Source of the DNA: Vagococcus intermedius
GTDB lineage: Bacteria > Bacillota > Bacilli > Lactobacillales > Vagococcaceae
Direction: 5' to 3'
Assembly: GCF_029144185.1 (NCBI RefSeq)
Contig: NZ_CP110232.1
Coordinates: forward strand, 1,880,164-1,944,163
Length of the DNA stretch: 64,000 nt
The stretch's first letter is position 1, and every line of letters begins with the position of its first letter. Positions 1-9,625 of this stretch are shown one piece after another. The notes under the pieces are model-generated. The model was not told the DNA's origin. It saw only the letters and a program-made list of their open reading frames with translations, and ran no database searches. The translations under genes and the position numbers were made by a program.

Positions 1-1
1 T

Positions 2-661
2 CCTGTTTCGACTTTATATAAATTACCTGAGACAATGAGCTTAAAACAAGCTGCGCTAATTGAACCAACTGCCGTTGCCGTACAAGCTATCAAAGAAACT
101 GGTATGCGTTTTGGTGATAACATTGCTATCTTTGGTGCTGGACCGATTGGTCTTTTAACAGTTGCTGCAGCTAAAGCAGCCGGTGCTAGTAATATTATTG
201 TCGCTGACTTATCACAAGTTCGCTTGGATAAAGCAATCGAAATGGGAGCTACTCACACTATCAATTCTGGTAAAGTTAACGCTGTTGAAGCGATTCGTGC
301 TATTGTACCTGTTGGTGTTGACGTTGCTATTGAAGTTGCTGGTGTAGAAATCACTGTCAAACAAGCGATTGATGTGACACGTCCTCGTGGAACAATGGTA
401 ATTACTTCAATCTTCGCCAATCCAATCTCATGGCACCCAATGCAATTAATTAACTCTGGTGTAAAAGTATCCTCTTCTATTGCTTATTCACCAACTACTT
501 TCCAACAAACAATTAATTTAATGGGCACTAATCAATTGGTAAATAATTCTGTTATTACTAAAGAAATTGAATTAGATGATATTGTTATAGAAGGTTTTGA
601 GACACTGGTCAATGATAAATCGCAAGCCAAAATCTTAGTAAAACTAAGTGGCGCAGAATAA
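2..661 (+). CDS. Zinc-type medium-chain alcohol/butanediol dehydrogenase, C-terminal part
   Basis: The frame is open from the first bases of the window, so this is the 3' part of a longer gene whose start lies outside. The visible 220 or so residues carry the Rossmann half of the medium-chain dehydrogenase family: the NAD-binding glycine motif GAGPIG, then a segment ending VADLS that gives the cofactor-binding acid. The opening residues (LPETMSLKQAALIEP) match the hinge of (R,R)-butanediol and sorbitol/threonine-type dehydrogenases. The zinc-binding N-terminal domain is not in view, so the substrate cannot be fixed. The gene ends at a hairpin terminator shared with the convergent pbuX. Confidence 0.8.
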   Translation, partial: PVSTLYKLPETMSLKQAALIEPTAVAVQAIKETGMRFGDNIAIFGAGPIGLLTVAAAKAAGASNIIVADLSQVRLDKAIEMGATHTINSGKVNAVEAIRAIVPVGVDVAIEVAGVEITVKQAIDVTRPRGTMVITSIFANPISWHPMQLINSGVKVSSSIAYSPTTFQQTINLMGTNQLVNNSVITKEIELDDIVIEGFETLVNDKSQAKILVKLSGAE

Positions 662-667
662 AAAAAA

Positions 668-695
668 GGAGTAGATTTTATCTACTCCTTTTTTT
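668..695. terminator. Bidirectional terminator between dehydrogenase and pbuX
   Basis: An 8-bp stem GGAGTAGA/TCTACTCC with a 5-nt loop, with A-tract before and T-tract after, sits between two convergent stop codons. It can end transcripts on both strands. Confidence 0.85.
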
Positions 696-1998
696 ATTTT
701 TGAATTACCACAGCTCTTTTTTGTTCTTGCGTCAAGCCATGGCAAAGTAAATTCAAAATAATTGCCGTTAAACTACTAATCACAATCCCATTTCCTGTAA
801 ACATTTGCACTGTTTCTGGTAATTGATTAAATAAACCTGGTAACATATTGAATCCTAACCCAAAACCGATTGAAACAGTAATGATTAATAAATTTTTTTC
901 ATCAGCTAGATCAGCTTGAGATAACATCTTCATTCCTTGAACTGCTACCATTCCAAACATCACTAACATGCCACCACCCAGAACTGACTCAGGTATAACT
1001 TGAGCCATTGCCCCTACTTTAGGAAATAACCCCAACAAAATTAAGAAAAAAGCTGAAAAATAAATAGGTTGTCGGGTTTTAATACCTGACAATTGAACAA
1101 GTCCAACGTTTTGAGAAAAACCAGTATAAGGGAAAGTATTAAAGATACCACCTAAAATTACTGCCAATCCCTCAGCCCGATAGCCTCGTTTCAAGTCATC
1201 CTCAGTGACTGGTTTCTCTACAATATCCCCCAAGGCAAAGTAAACCCCTGTTGATTCTACCAAACTAACAATTGAGATAATAATAATCAATAAAATAGAC
1301 CAGATATCAAAAGTTGGTTTCCCAAAATAAAAAGGCTGTGGTACATGAAAAGTCGGAGCTGCACTAATAGCAGATAAATCAACCTGACCTAAAACAGCTG
1401 CAATCAACGTTCCACCAATTAACCCAATCAAGACACCAACTGATTTCATAAAACCTCTAGCAAAAATTTGTGTGCCTATGATCAAGAAAATAGTAATAAA
1501 AGCTAAGCCTAAATTGATCAAATCCCCAAAATTACTAGCACTTGGGTCGCCTCCTCCCATCTTGCCTACAGCCACCGGAATCAGCGTCAAACCAATTACT
1601 GTAATAACCGTTCCTGTGACAATTGGTGGAAATAGTTTCTTTATTTTAGAAAAGAAACCGGCAATAAGTACGATAAATATCCCCGATGCGATAATAGCCC
1701 CATAGATAGCTCCAATGCCGTTTTTATTACCAATTAAAATAAGAGGTGCCACAGCTTGAATAGCACAACCTAACACGACCGGTAAGCCAATACCAAAAAA
1801 ACGATTGACTGTTAATTGTAAAAGTGTTGCCACCCCACACATAAAAATATCAATTGAAATTAAATAAGTCATTTGTTCTTGATTAAAATTTAGACCTGTT
1901 CCAATTAATAAAGGCACCGCCACTGCCCCAGCATACATAGCTAGTAAATGTTGTAACCCTAATACCGCACTTTTACCTGTTTGATTTGACTTACTCAC
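694..1998 (-). CDS. pbuX: Xanthine permease (NCS2 nucleobase:cation symporter)
   Basis: This 434-residue polytopic membrane protein has the length and about a dozen hydrophobic helices of the NCS2 (nucleobase-ascorbate transporter) family. It starts with the usual short polar head followed by [19 protein letters not shown], a family hallmark. A helix-breaking glutamate region ([14 protein letters not shown]) matches the family's substrate-binding segment in the middle of the protein. It overlaps the end of xpt by 8 nt, so the two are translationally coupled. The pair imports xanthine and converts it to XMP. The riboswitch upstream of xpt should control both. Confidence 0.93.
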   Translation of the reverse strand: MSKSNQTGKSAVLGLQHLLAMYAGAVAVPLLIGTGLNFNQEQMTYLISIDIFMCGVATLLQLTVNRFFGIGLPVVLGCAIQAVAPLILIGNKNGIGAIYGAIIASGIFIVLIAGFFSKIKKLFPPIVTGTVITVIGLTLIPVAVGKMGGGDPSASNFGDLINLGLAFITIFLIIGTQIFARGFMKSVGVLIGLIGGTLIAAVLGQVDLSAISAAPTFHVPQPFYFGKPTFDIWSILLIIIISIVSLVESTGVYFALGDIVEKPVTEDDLKRGYRAEGLAVILGGIFNTFPYTGFSQNVGLVQLSGIKTRQPIYFSAFFLILLGLFPKVGAMAQVIPESVLGGGMLVMFGMVAVQGMKMLSQADLADEKNLLIITVSIGFGLGFNMLPGLFNQLPETVQMFTGNGIVISSLTAIILNLLCHGLTQEQKRAVVIQK

Positions 1999-2581
1999 CT
2001 TGAGATTCCTCCTTTAAAAACGTTACGTCGCCTTCTGATAATGTTGCAACTCTTGCTAGAGATAGAACAGATAAATTCAATTCTTCTAATAACTGTCGTC
2101 CTTCTTGAAAAGATTTTTCAATAACAATCCCTATCCCACAAACTTGACTCCCAGCTTGTTGACATAATTCAACAAGTCCTTTGGCTGCTTGGCCGTTTGC
2201 TAGAAAATCATCAATAATTAATACCTTATCTTGAGATGTTAAAAATTTTCGAGAGATTGAAACTTGACTGGTTACTTGTTTGGTAAAGGAATGAACACTT
2301 GCACTCAATAATTCTTCATTCATTGTTAAACTTTTAGATTTTCGGGCAAAAATCATAGGAACCCTTAAGCTCTGAGCTGCAAAAATAGCAGGTGCTATAC
2401 CAGAAGCCTCAATCGTCACTACTTTGGTAATGCCTTGCTCTTTAAATGCTGTAGCAAATGTTTCACCTATTTTTGCCATTAACTGGGGATCGACTTGATG
2501 AGTTAAGAAACTATCAACTTTTAAAACACCTTCATCTAAAACTTGCCCGTCTATTTGAATACGTGTGATTAATTCTTCCAT
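1991..2581 (-). CDS. xpt: Xanthine phosphoribosyltransferase
   Basis: A type I phosphoribosyltransferase of 196 residues that transfers xanthine onto PRPP to give XMP in the cytosol. The PRPP-binding loop is seen as [13 protein letters not shown], near residue 125, and the N-terminus [15 protein letters not shown] is typical of Xpt. I start at 2581, where GAGGAGT lies 7-8 nt upstream, rather than at an upstream in-frame codon at 2611. It is the first gene of xpt-pbuX and lies behind a purine riboswitch, the same arrangement as in Bacillus. Confidence 0.94.
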   Translation of the reverse strand: MEELITRIQIDGQVLDEGVLKVDSFLTHQVDPQLMAKIGETFATAFKEQGITKVVTIEASGIAPAIFAAQSLRVPMIFARKSKSLTMNEELLSASVHSFTKQVTSQVSISRKFLTSQDKVLIIDDFLANGQAAKGLVELCQQAGSQVCGIGIVIEKSFQEGRQLLEELNLSVLSLARVATLSEGDVTFLKEESQGE

Positions 2582-2668
2582 ATTAACACTCCTCAACCTT
2601 TTATTTATCATTAAAATAATAAGTTATGTCTGCAATCTCAAAGACTACACTACAAAGTTTAAATACGT

Positions 2669-2704
2669 AAAAAAACACCTTCTTTGCATAAGCAAAAAAG
2701 GTGT
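2669..2704 (-). terminator. Expression-platform terminator of the purine riboswitch
   Basis: On the minus strand ACACCTT and AAGGTGT form a stem around a 16-nt loop, followed by a run of U. It lies directly 3' of the aptamer and 5' of xpt, as expected for a riboswitch that ends transcription when ligand is bound. Confidence 0.85.
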
Positions 2705-2721
2705 CATCAACACGTTTTTTA

Positions 2722-2784
2722 CTTATAGTCCAACATTTACGGTATTGGGTAGAGACTGTCGACCATATTTCGACGATATATAAG
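2722..2784 (-). promoter_or_regulatory. Purine (guanine/xanthine-class) riboswitch aptamer
   Basis: Read on the minus strand the segment shows the purine aptamer core in order: P1 CTTATATA, the ATATGG joining segment, TCTACC, CCGTAAA and the closing GGACTATAAG. P1 pairs CTTATA with TATAAG. The base that pairs with the ligand in this class, in the GACTAT element, is C. Known members with C there bind guanine/hypoxanthine/xanthine and those with U bind adenine. Placement ahead of xpt-pbuX agrees. A likely promoter (TTGCTT, 16-17 nt, GATAAT) lies upstream around 2810-2850. Confidence 0.93.
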
Positions 2785-2906
2785 CATAACAGCTATTTAA
2801 ATGATAGCTCCATTATCAATGGAAATCATAAAAAAAGCAAGGGTAGAAAACGTTTTAAGTTGTTATTTCTTAATTATTTTTGGTTTAATTTTATAATCGT
2901 TCGTTT

Positions 2907-3581
2907 TTACAGCTTTTCTTGTTGGCGATATTTTTCCATTTTTTTACTAAAAAGCTCGCCATTACTAGGTGGGGTATAAGTTATAGCGTTGGCTCCTGCT
3001 TCAATTGTTTCTTCAATACTTTTAATAGTTGGACCACCGGTAGCTATGATCGGCAGTTCAGGAAATTTTTCTCTAAAATATTTAACTGTCGCCGCCGTTT
3101 CTTTCCCTGCACTAATGTTAATGATGGAAATGCCAGCTTTTAGTTTTTCTGCAACAGGCGTATATTTGGACGTTACAGTCCCTACCACAGGTATATCAAC
3201 AACACTACACACACGCTCAACTGTCGGGATCGGTGTAGGTGCATTGAGTACAACACCAATTGAACCTTGAGCTTCTGCAAACATACTCATGTAGGCCGAA
3301 CGCTCACCTTGAGTCAAACCACCACCGACTCCAGAAAATACTGGGATATCTGCAACTTCAATAATACTCTTCGTAATAGCTGGGTGAGGGGTAAATGGGT
3401 AAACAGCAATAACTGCATCTGCATCTGTATTGCGAATAATCGCAATATCTGTTGTAAAAATAACTGAACGAATTTTCTTCCCGAATATTTTAATCCCACT
3501 AGCCTTATGAATAACTTCTGGAACACGAATCGTATCTTGACGCAATTCAGTCATAATCTCTGGTATAAATTTTTCTGACAT
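2907..3581 (-). CDS. TIM-barrel protein of unknown function
   Basis: A 224-residue cytoplasmic protein with alternating beta-strand/helix pattern and glycine-rich turns (FSGVGGG, IATGGPT, then a final GANAITYTPP). This is what the phosphate-binding half of a small beta/alpha barrel such as NanE, HisA or PdxS-like folds looks like. I do not recognise the enzyme. Homologues in enterococci are usually annotated only as hydrolase or beta/alpha-barrel protein. Start has GGAAG about 9 nt upstream. It is divergent from the WYL regulator at 3864, which may control it. Confidence 0.7.
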   Translation of the reverse strand: MSEKFIPEIMTELRQDTIRVPEVIHKASGIKIFGKKIRSVIFTTDIAIIRNTDADAVIAVYPFTPHPAITKSIIEVADIPVFSGVGGGLTQGERSAYMSMFAEAQGSIGVVLNAPTPIPTVERVCSVVDIPVVGTVTSKYTPVAEKLKAGISIINISAGKETAATVKYFREKFPELPIIATGGPTIKSIEETIEAGANAITYTPPSNGELFSKKMEKYRQQEKL

Positions 3582-3732
3582 TTTCTTCGCTTCCTTTCTA
3601 TTTGCTTACACTGACTAACTTCAACTAAAATAACACCCTAACTTAATAATTCTCATACTACTTACGAAAAGCATAAGATATTTAAACTAATATAACAAGT
3701 AATAATAACTGAAAAAGCCTTTTAAAATAGAG

Positions 3733-3752
3733 ACGATTTTTATAAAAATCGT
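3733..3752. promoter_or_regulatory. Perfect 20-bp AT-rich palindrome, possible operator
   Basis: ACGATTTTT followed by its exact complement in reverse order sits between two divergently transcribed genes (TIM-barrel protein and WYL regulator). This is where an autoregulatory operator would be expected. A run of T follows on the plus strand, so an AT-rich terminator cannot be excluded. Confidence 0.4.
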
Positions 3753-3788
3753 TTTATTATAATCAACGTGAGCAGACTCAGATAAAGA

Positions 3789-3817
3789 TTGCGCTCTTTC
3801 TTAAAAGCCTTTATACT
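3789..3817 (+). promoter_or_regulatory. Promoter of the WYL regulator
   Basis: TTGCGC and TATACT are separated by exactly 17 nt, 47 nt upstream of the start codon at 3864. Confidence 0.6.
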
Positions 3818-3863
3818 AAAGAATAAAAGACATAATTTGACACCTTTAAAAGGAGCTATTTCT

Positions 3864-4808
3864 ATGACAAAATCAGAACGACTAAATGATATGATGCGCT
3901 ATTTAAATGACTTTGATTACTTTAACTTAGCAGATATTATGACACGCTATAATATCTCAAAACGAACAGCTTTACGTGATATTCAAGCATTAGAGGAACT
4001 GGGTATGCCAATCAAAGTCGAACTTGGACGCTATGGGCGTTATGCCATTTCACGTAACAGCCTACTCTCACCAATTATTTTTACACTTGATGAAGTTCAC
4101 GCCTTATATATTGCCATGTTAATGTTCGAAAATTATCCTACAACACCTTTTCATTTAAATCAAACTCATTTACATGAAAAATTTGCAGCCTGTTTATCTG
4201 AAAAACAGCTCTCATCTATTGAAAATCTAAAAAAAGTAATAGCACCCACAGCTATTAGCCCTTCATCAGATAAACATTCAGTCTTGGTACCAATTTTGAG
4301 AAGTTGTCTCAACGAACAAGTTTGTAGCTGTCACTATTCAGAAACAGACGAAGAGTTTGATATCCAATTTTTCAACCTCACTGTTTCCAATCAAGAGTGG
4401 GTGGCAAGTGGCTTTGATTTTCGTGAACAACAAGTTAAACAACTAGTCTGTGAAAAAATAACTAACATCACACTGTTAGAAACAGAACGAGTTCACTCTT
4501 TAAAAGAGCTCATTACCTTGGCAAATAATAAAGAAGCCACGAACCAAGAACTGGGGATTTATTTTGAAATAAGTATTACCTCAACTGCAGCTAACGCCTT
4601 TAAAAAAGAAGCAGCTACACATAAGATGACACTGATTGAAGGCGCTCGTCCAATCATTAAAGGTCATTATCAAGAAAGTGAAGAAGATTATCTAATAAAC
4701 CTTTTACTTTCCTTTGGTCCTGGCCTTCTAAGTGTCCAACCCGCTCGTTTACGTCAAAAATTACAACAACACACTGCTAATTTATTAAAACATTATCAAA
4801 AATTATAA
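3864..4808 (+). CDS. YafY/WYL-type HTH transcriptional regulator
   Basis: The 314-residue protein opens with a winged helix of the HTH_11 type (residues about 4-60, including ISKRTALRDIQALEELG), then a linker and a C-terminal region with WYL-like strands (residues about 135-230) and a WCX-like tail. Proteins of this class sense small ligands and repress or activate nearby genes. I start at 3864, where AAAGGAGC lies 8 nt upstream. An upstream in-frame codon at 3789 overlaps the promoter. Divergent from the TIM-barrel gene; ends in a shared terminator. Confidence 0.8.
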   Translation: MTKSERLNDMMRYLNDFDYFNLADIMTRYNISKRTALRDIQALEELGMPIKVELGRYGRYAISRNSLLSPIIFTLDEVHALYIAMLMFENYPTTPFHLNQTHLHEKFAACLSEKQLSSIENLKKVIAPTAISPSSDKHSVLVPILRSCLNEQVCSCHYSETDEEFDIQFFNLTVSNQEWVASGFDFREQQVKQLVCEKITNITLLETERVHSLKELITLANNKEATNQELGIYFEISITSTAANAFKKEAATHKMTLIEGARPIIKGHYQESEEDYLINLLLSFGPGLLSVQPARLRQKLQQHTANLLKHYQKL

Positions 4809-4811
4809 AAA

Positions 4812-4836
4812 AACAGCGACTAGCGCTGTTTTTTTT
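4812..4836. terminator. Bidirectional terminator
   Basis: AACAGCG/CGCTGTT stem with 5-nt loop flanked by A- and T-tracts, between convergent stops at 4808 and 4838. It is a shorter relative of the hairpins at 11519 and 15615. Confidence 0.85.
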
Positions 4837-4837
4837 A

Positions 4838-7375
4838 TTAGAAACGATGTCTTTTTATGATCATAAAACTACCTCCCAATAAGCTAATCCCTACTAAATA
4901 AGGTATAAGTGATAATAGTTCACCTGTTTGAGGCAGTCTTTTTTCTCTTTCATCCACTTTGGTAACCGACTTTATAACACGATCATGTTTACTTAGATTT
5001 TTGTTATTTTCTCGTTCTTTTTCTTCAATAATAGCCATCTGTGTTGGTAATTTAAAGATAGGCTCTTTTTCGTTAGCTTTAATGTTTATTGATAAATCTG
5101 CTTGATTATCTTTTATTTTCTCTCGACTCTTTAGTGCTCTTTTTTTAGTATCAATTTCTTTCGATTCAACTTTACCAGTCTTTAATTTTTTCATATTCCC
5201 TTCTAATTCACTTGAACTAACCTGGGTTTCTTCCTCGCTTATTTCCGAATTACTTGGATCAGTTTGAGTCCCTTCCTCGCTTATTTCTGGCTCACTTGAA
5301 TCAGTTTGAATCCCTTCCTCACTTATTTCTGGCTCACTTGGATCAGTTTGAGTCCCTTCCTCGCTTATTTCTGGCTCACTTGGATCAGTTTGAGTCCCTT
5401 CCTCGCTTATTTCTGGCTCACTTGGATCAGTTTGAGTCCCTTCCTCGCTTATTTCTGGCTCACTTGGATCAGTTTGAGTCCCTTCCTCACTTATTTCTGG
5501 CTCATTTGGATCAGTTTGAGTCCCTTCCTCGCTTATTTCTGGCTCACTTGGATCAGTTTGAGTCCCTTCCTCGCTTATTTCTGGCTCACTTGGATCAGTT
5601 TGAGTCCCTTCCTCGCTTATTTCTGACTCACTTGGATCAGTTTGAGTCCCTTCCTCGCTTATTTCTGACTCACTTGGATCAGTTTGAGTCCCTTCCTCGC
5701 TTATTTCTGGCTCACTTGGATCAGTTTGAGTCCCTTCCTCGCTTATTTCTGGCTCACTTGAATTTGTATGGAGTAATCTAAATTGATCGTTAACTTCGAA
5801 TAATTCGCCAATTTTCAATAAGAGTTTGTCCTGCCCTCTTGCTGCATTAAATTGAATTCCCATAGGTAAGCCTGTTTCACTGATGTGTGTCGGTAAACTA
5901 ATCGCTGGCTCTCCTGTTAAATTAGCTTGTTGCGTAAAAGGTGTCAAGGTCAAGGATTCTAACCACTGATTATAAATTAAAGGTAGTTTTTTTTCAGCTG
6001 GTAAGTCATCTATATGAGCTAATTGTTCGGCATATTCTGGACTTAGTAGCGGATCATCAACTTTGGAAGCTGGATATGCTGTAGTTGGTGTTAAAAAAAG
6101 TGGATACTTAGTGTGAAAATCTGCCATCTCTATAGCTGCTTCTTGATTAAATTCCCATGCCTGATTAACCTCTTCTTTTGTAACAGTTTTACTGGTCTGT
6201 GCCAAAGCCCACGTCACAATATCCACATCTTCTAAGGTAATGGGGCGATGTAATTTCTGACTAGCTAAAAAGTTAACGATGCCAGCTGAAGCTGCTCCAA
6301 TCGTATAATAACTCTCCATCAATTTAACCCCATCTATCGGATTTTCAACCTCTACTAAATTAAAACCTTGTTCTTTTAAAAAAGTAACGGCTTTTTCAAC
6401 CGCTTTGACAGCTTCAGGACTAACGGGTGTTCCAATAGGTGATTTGCTAGAATATGCAACCGTCATACCTGTTAAATCAGGTGCTTCCTGTAAGGGTTCT
6501 TTTTCTAACTTTCTAAAAAGGCTCTCACTATCCGCTATCGTACGAGTCAAGGCAAAGTGAACTGCCTGTCCTTTTTCAGAAGGACTGTTGCCAATTAGCA
6601 CACCACGGCTTGGTTTCAATCCAATGGTTCCCGTCCATGCAGCAGGAATTCGAATCGAACCTCCAGCATCACTACCTGACGCAACTGGGACCATCCCAGC
6701 AGCTAAACTCGCTCCTGCTCCACCAGAAGATCCACCAGCTTGATAATCAAGGTTCCAAGGATTACGTGTTGGGCCATATAATTTAGAGTCTGTAATATTT
6801 TTCAATCCTAATTCTGGAAAATTAGTTTGACCAATAATAATAAAACCTGCATCTTGTAATCCCTTAACAAAAGCACTAGTTCCACCTGAAACTTGATCTT
6901 TTGAAAAGACAAATCCATTAGTATTAGACTCTCCTTTTAAAGTCTGTCCTAATCCTTTTAACAATAAAGGAACGCCTAGAAAAGGTTGGCCTGTATCGAT
7001 CAAGCTATCGGCTTCTTTTAGAGCGGCCTCTGCACGCAAAGTAATAACTGCATTTAATTGCGGATTTTGTTCCGAAATTTGAGTCAAAGCAAGCTCGACT
7101 AATTCACGACTTGTAATCTTTCCTTCTCTTACTAATTTAGCCTGTTCCAAACCAGATGTCTTTTGATAGGTCAAGCCGTCTAAAATATTACTCTCCATTA
7201 TCTCTTGCGTCTTTTTACTATCCTCAATTTGTTCACTACTCTGACTAGTTTGTAAAGTTGCCACTGCTAAACTAGTGGGCAATGGCACGCTACTGCTACA
7301 TAAAAAAATGAAGATACTAATCATACTAAATTTCTTGAAAAATTTGATCCCTTGTTGTTTACTAAGTAACCTCAC
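4838..7375 (-). CDS. LPQTG-anchored surface amidase with tandem acidic repeats
   Basis: This 845-residue precursor has four parts. An N-terminal signal peptide covers residues about 1-38. An amidase-signature domain spans about 65-530. Thirteen tandem copies of a 14-residue unit ([14 protein letters not shown], the last copy degenerate) form a stalk. A lysine-rich spacer is followed by a sortase signal LPQTG with hydrophobic helix and RHRF tail. The Ser-cisSer-Lys triad is visible as K140, S216 (GGSSGG) and S240 (GSDAGGS), at nearly the spacing of fatty-acid amide hydrolase. It should be an extracellular wall-bound amide hydrolase; the substrate is unknown. The start is GTG at 7375 with AAGGAG 8 nt upstream. 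It stands alone. Confidence 0.88.
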   Translation of the reverse strand: MRLLSKQQGIKFFKKFSMISIFIFLCSSSVPLPTSLAVATLQTSQSSEQIEDSKKTQEIMESNILDGLTYQKTSGLEQAKLVREGKITSRELVELALTQISEQNPQLNAVITLRAEAALKEADSLIDTGQPFLGVPLLLKGLGQTLKGESNTNGFVFSKDQVSGGTSAFVKGLQDAGFIIIGQTNFPELGLKNITDSKLYGPTRNPWNLDYQAGGSSGGAGASLAAGMVPVASGSDAGGSIRIPAAWTGTIGLKPSRGVLIGNSPSEKGQAVHFALTRTIADSESLFRKLEKEPLQEAPDLTGMTVAYSSKSPIGTPVSPEAVKAVEKAVTFLKEQGFNLVEVENPIDGVKLMESYYTIGAASAGIVNFLASQKLHRPITLEDVDIVTWALAQTSKTVTKEEVNQAWEFNQEAAIEMADFHTKYPLFLTPTTAYPASKVDDPLLSPEYAEQLAHIDDLPAEKKLPLIYNQWLESLTLTPFTQQANLTGEPAISLPTHISETGLPMGIQFNAARGQDKLLLKIGELFEVNDQFRLLHTNSSEPEISEEGTQTDPSEPEISEEGTQTDPSESEISEEGTQTDPSESEISEEGTQTDPSEPEISEEGTQTDPSEPEISEEGTQTDPNEPEISEEGTQTDPSEPEISEEGTQTDPSEPEISEEGTQTDPSEPEISEEGTQTDPSEPEISEEGIQTDSSEPEISEEGTQTDPSNSEISEEETQVSSSELEGNMKKLKTGKVESKEIDTKKRALKSREKIKDNQADLSINIKANEKEPIFKLPTQMAIIEEKERENNKNLSKHDRVIKSVTKVDEREKRLPQTGELLSLIPYLVGISLLGGSFMIIKRHRF
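5213..5758 (-). repeat. 13 x 42-bp tandem coding repeat
   Basis: Twelve nearly identical 42-bp units and a thirteenth degenerate one encode the acidic stalk of the amidase. Copies differ mostly by Pro/Ser, Ser/Asn and Gly codon changes, so expansion looks recent. The unit length is a multiple of 3, so copy number can vary without breaking the frame. Long open frames on the other strand here are artefacts of the repeat. Confidence 0.95.
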
Positions 7376-7586
7376 ACTTACGCACTCCTTATCTTCTTAT
7401 ATTCCCTCACCTAATGTATCATTACACTTAAAGACTACTCAATTATTCTTATACCTATTCTCCATATCGCTAAAATAACCCCAGTATATTAATACAAAAC
7501 CATAGTAATCCTATCTTTTTCACAAACAATTTTGTTTTTATATTCTTAACTGATTCTAATTTAATCAGTAAATTATCCACAAAAAA

Positions 7587-7618
7587 AGACCAGCTAGTAA
7601 AAGCTGGTCTTTTTTTTT
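7587..7618. terminator. Terminator downstream of the zinc-ribbon gene
   Basis: AGACCAGC/GCTGGTCT stem with 8-nt loop, A-tract on one side and T-tract on the other. It ends the minus-strand transcript of the 7620 gene. A DnaA-box-like TTATCCACA lies just before it (7573-7581), possibly by chance. Confidence 0.85.
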
Positions 7619-7619
7619 A

Positions 7620-7814
7620 TTATTTTTCGTTTAGTCTAATTTTCACATTCTTAGTTGTACGTTTTGAATATAGCTGTTTTGAACAGGCTGGGCAATTATA
7701 CGCCACTCGTTCTGGTTTTTCAAAATCTTCACCATAAACTTTTATAAGCATGCTATAACAGTGACGACACTGAAAATCTTCTCTCAGTTCATTCATTTGG
7801 TTCATTCTTGCCAT
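7620..7814 (-). CDS. Small zinc-ribbon protein
   Basis: A 64-residue protein with two cysteine pairs, CRHC and CPAC, about 24 residues apart, a typical zinc ribbon. Each pair should supply two of four zinc ligands. The ATG at 7814 has AAAGGAG 8 nt upstream and gives the N-terminus MARMNQMNELRED; a longer frame upstream has no ribosome site. The function is unknown; proteins this small with one ribbon usually bind nucleic acid or another protein. It follows the acyltransferase gene with an 80-nt gap. Confidence 0.75.
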   Translation of the reverse strand: MARMNQMNELREDFQCRHCYSMLIKVYGEDFEKPERVAYNCPACSKQLYSKRTTKNVKIRLNEK

Positions 7815-7894
7815 TTGATTCACTCCTTTTTGTCTTAGTATAACAAAAGCAGTGCTTAAACTAAATACCAATTTCTCTATTAATTTAATCCTAT

Positions 7895-9625
7895 TTAAGA
7901 AAACCTCTTAATCAACTGAGCTATTTTTTCTAAATAGCTTCTCACTAATAGACTATATTCCTTCACCAATACAAAATCTGTTTGGTTACCAGTAATAGCA
8001 ACTTGTAAACCTGTAGTTAGTAGGCCATAGCCAATCCCTAAACCATTATCAACAACTGGTGAAAAAATAAATTGTGATATCAAGGGAGAGGACAAACTAC
8101 TTGTTGAAATACTATTTTTAACAGCACGTAAAAAAGTACTATTTTTCATAATTTTTAGATACATTGATTCCTCTAAGTTAGTGATAACAAACGATAAACC
8201 TAACAAATGACGTTCTGCTCCTTGACCAATTTGATTTTGCTTCAACATTTTATTATGTGAAGCTATTGCTTTTAGTAATAATTCATAGATCGTAATATCT
8301 GAATTTTTATTTCCAACAAAAGCTGAAATAAAATAATGAGCCTCATTGGTCATGGGACGTGCTACTTCTGTCCGCCCTTCATAAAAATGTCTCATTGAAA
8401 CTGATTCATATATAGAAGGAAACCGATGCCTTTGATGATAGTAAGCCGCCATAAACGCCAACTGCAGACAAGCATCTGGGCTTATCTGTTCCCCTTTAAA
8501 CAATTGTCGACACAAGGTGTCATCCTTCACTAATACTGTATAATGTTTCTTACTTTCGTTGATAAAATCAACGTTACTTTGCCTGACAATCTCATGATCG
8601 CTCGCATCGAGTTGCCACTTTAATGGCAAAATACTTAAATCCGAAAAAGAAATCAAATCACTTTGAACCGGCTCATTCATTGTTAATTGACTTAATAAAT
8701 AAACCCAATTACTCCCGTCACAGCCTGCATGTTCAAAATTAAGCCCAATCTCTCCTGTTACTGATTGAATTAACTGTAAAGATTTGAAAAACCAACGATT
8801 ACTAGCTTCACCAAATAAAAATTGATTCTGGCCCTCTTTAACCTCATCTTCATCTAAACTAACAGTAAAAAGTGTCTCTTCAAGGTTCTTTAAACTTAAA
8901 CGATTAATTTGTTTTTTTTGTAATTGATTTCTAAATTGACTTGCTTCTGAGGCTGTCATAGTTGTCATAGCACCAATCAAACTTTTTGTAGCTCCTTTTA
9001 CATTACCTTTTCTGATACTTGTCAAACAGGTCGCTAAACTATTTGGCGAAACCAGACGATGTTTAGCATCGGCTACCGTAATCAAATACCATGCGCCTTG
9101 ATGGACCACACCAATCCTAATTTCCCCCTTTAGAAGACTGCGTTGAAGCAAACTCTGTTGTTCCCCTGGAACTCTTGTATAAAATATGTGATGAAACATC
9201 TCCATGGAAAGAAATTGGTCACCTATTTTTTCTGGTAGTAATTCGTTTTCTTCAATACTAAGTGCCAAGTTAACTATACCTAAAATCAAATATTCTAATG
9301 GCTGCTGTTCTTTTAAACTCGCCTTATTTAACTGAAAGGCATAATTTGAAACCCCTGCGATCTTTTTGTGGTTTGACGTATAGGTATCATCCCAAAAAGG
9401 TCGTAACCAACTTCTATTACCACCCAATTGCTGTTGCAGTGTGTGCAATTTTTTTTGTAACACCTTACCATTTTTTACTAATATTTCTAAATCGCTCACT
9501 AATTCTTTGTGTTCTTCTACATTTTCTACAAAAGGAACTGTCATTTCACGAATTATGTCACAAGTTTTTGTAATAGTCGGAATGGGTAAACTGTCTAAGT
9601 TACTATCTTGCCAAAATGTTTGCAT
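7895..9625 (-). CDS. Choline/carnitine O-acyltransferase family protein
   Basis: The 576-residue protein matches the eukaryotic-type carnitine/choline acyltransferase fold along its length. It has a proline-rich start (LPIPTITKTCD), the catalytic histidine H299 in LNFEHAGCDGS, the substrate/CoA segment GRTEVARP near residue 413, and GQGAERHLLGL. These enzymes move acyl groups between CoA and carnitine or choline. There is no signal peptide or membrane helix, so it is cytosolic. The family is uncommon in bacteria but occurs in some lactic acid bacteria. The acceptor is not known here; carnitine is only one possibility. The start has AGAGG 5 nt upstream. Confidence 0.88.
   Translation of the reverse strand: MQTFWQDSNLDSLPIPTITKTCDIIREMTVPFVENVEEHKELVSDLEILVKNGKVLQKKLHTLQQQLGGNRSWLRPFWDDTYTSNHKKIAGVSNYAFQLNKASLKEQQPLEYLILGIVNLALSIEENELLPEKIGDQFLSMEMFHHIFYTRVPGEQQSLLQRSLLKGEIRIGVVHQGAWYLITVADAKHRLVSPNSLATCLTSIRKGNVKGATKSLIGAMTTMTASEASQFRNQLQKKQINRLSLKNLEETLFTVSLDEDEVKEGQNQFLFGEASNRWFFKSLQLIQSVTGEIGLNFEHAGCDGSNWVYLLSQLTMNEPVQSDLISFSDLSILPLKWQLDASDHEIVRQSNVDFINESKKHYTVLVKDDTLCRQLFKGEQISPDACLQLAFMAAYYHQRHRFPSIYESVSMRHFYEGRTEVARPMTNEAHYFISAFVGNKNSDITIYELLLKAIASHNKMLKQNQIGQGAERHLLGLSFVITNLEESMYLKIMKNSTFLRAVKNSISTSSLSSPLISQFIFSPVVDNGLGIGYGLLTTGLQVAITGNQTDFVLVKEYSLLVRSYLEKIAQLIKRFS

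Noticed and set aside
2846-2860. cre-like AGAAAACGTTTTAA
   Set aside because: Two mismatches at fixed positions and placed downstream of the TIM-barrel gene, not at a sugar operon promoter.
5213-5758. CRISPR-like periodicity
   Set aside because: Repeats are back to back, coding and without unique spacers; the same holds for the 48-bp and 57-bp arrays.
5254-5781. Long plus-strand open frames opposite the amidase repeats (also 5306-5626)
   Set aside because: They exist only because a 42-bp repeat free of stops is copied 13 times; they lack ribosome sites and vanish outside the repeats.
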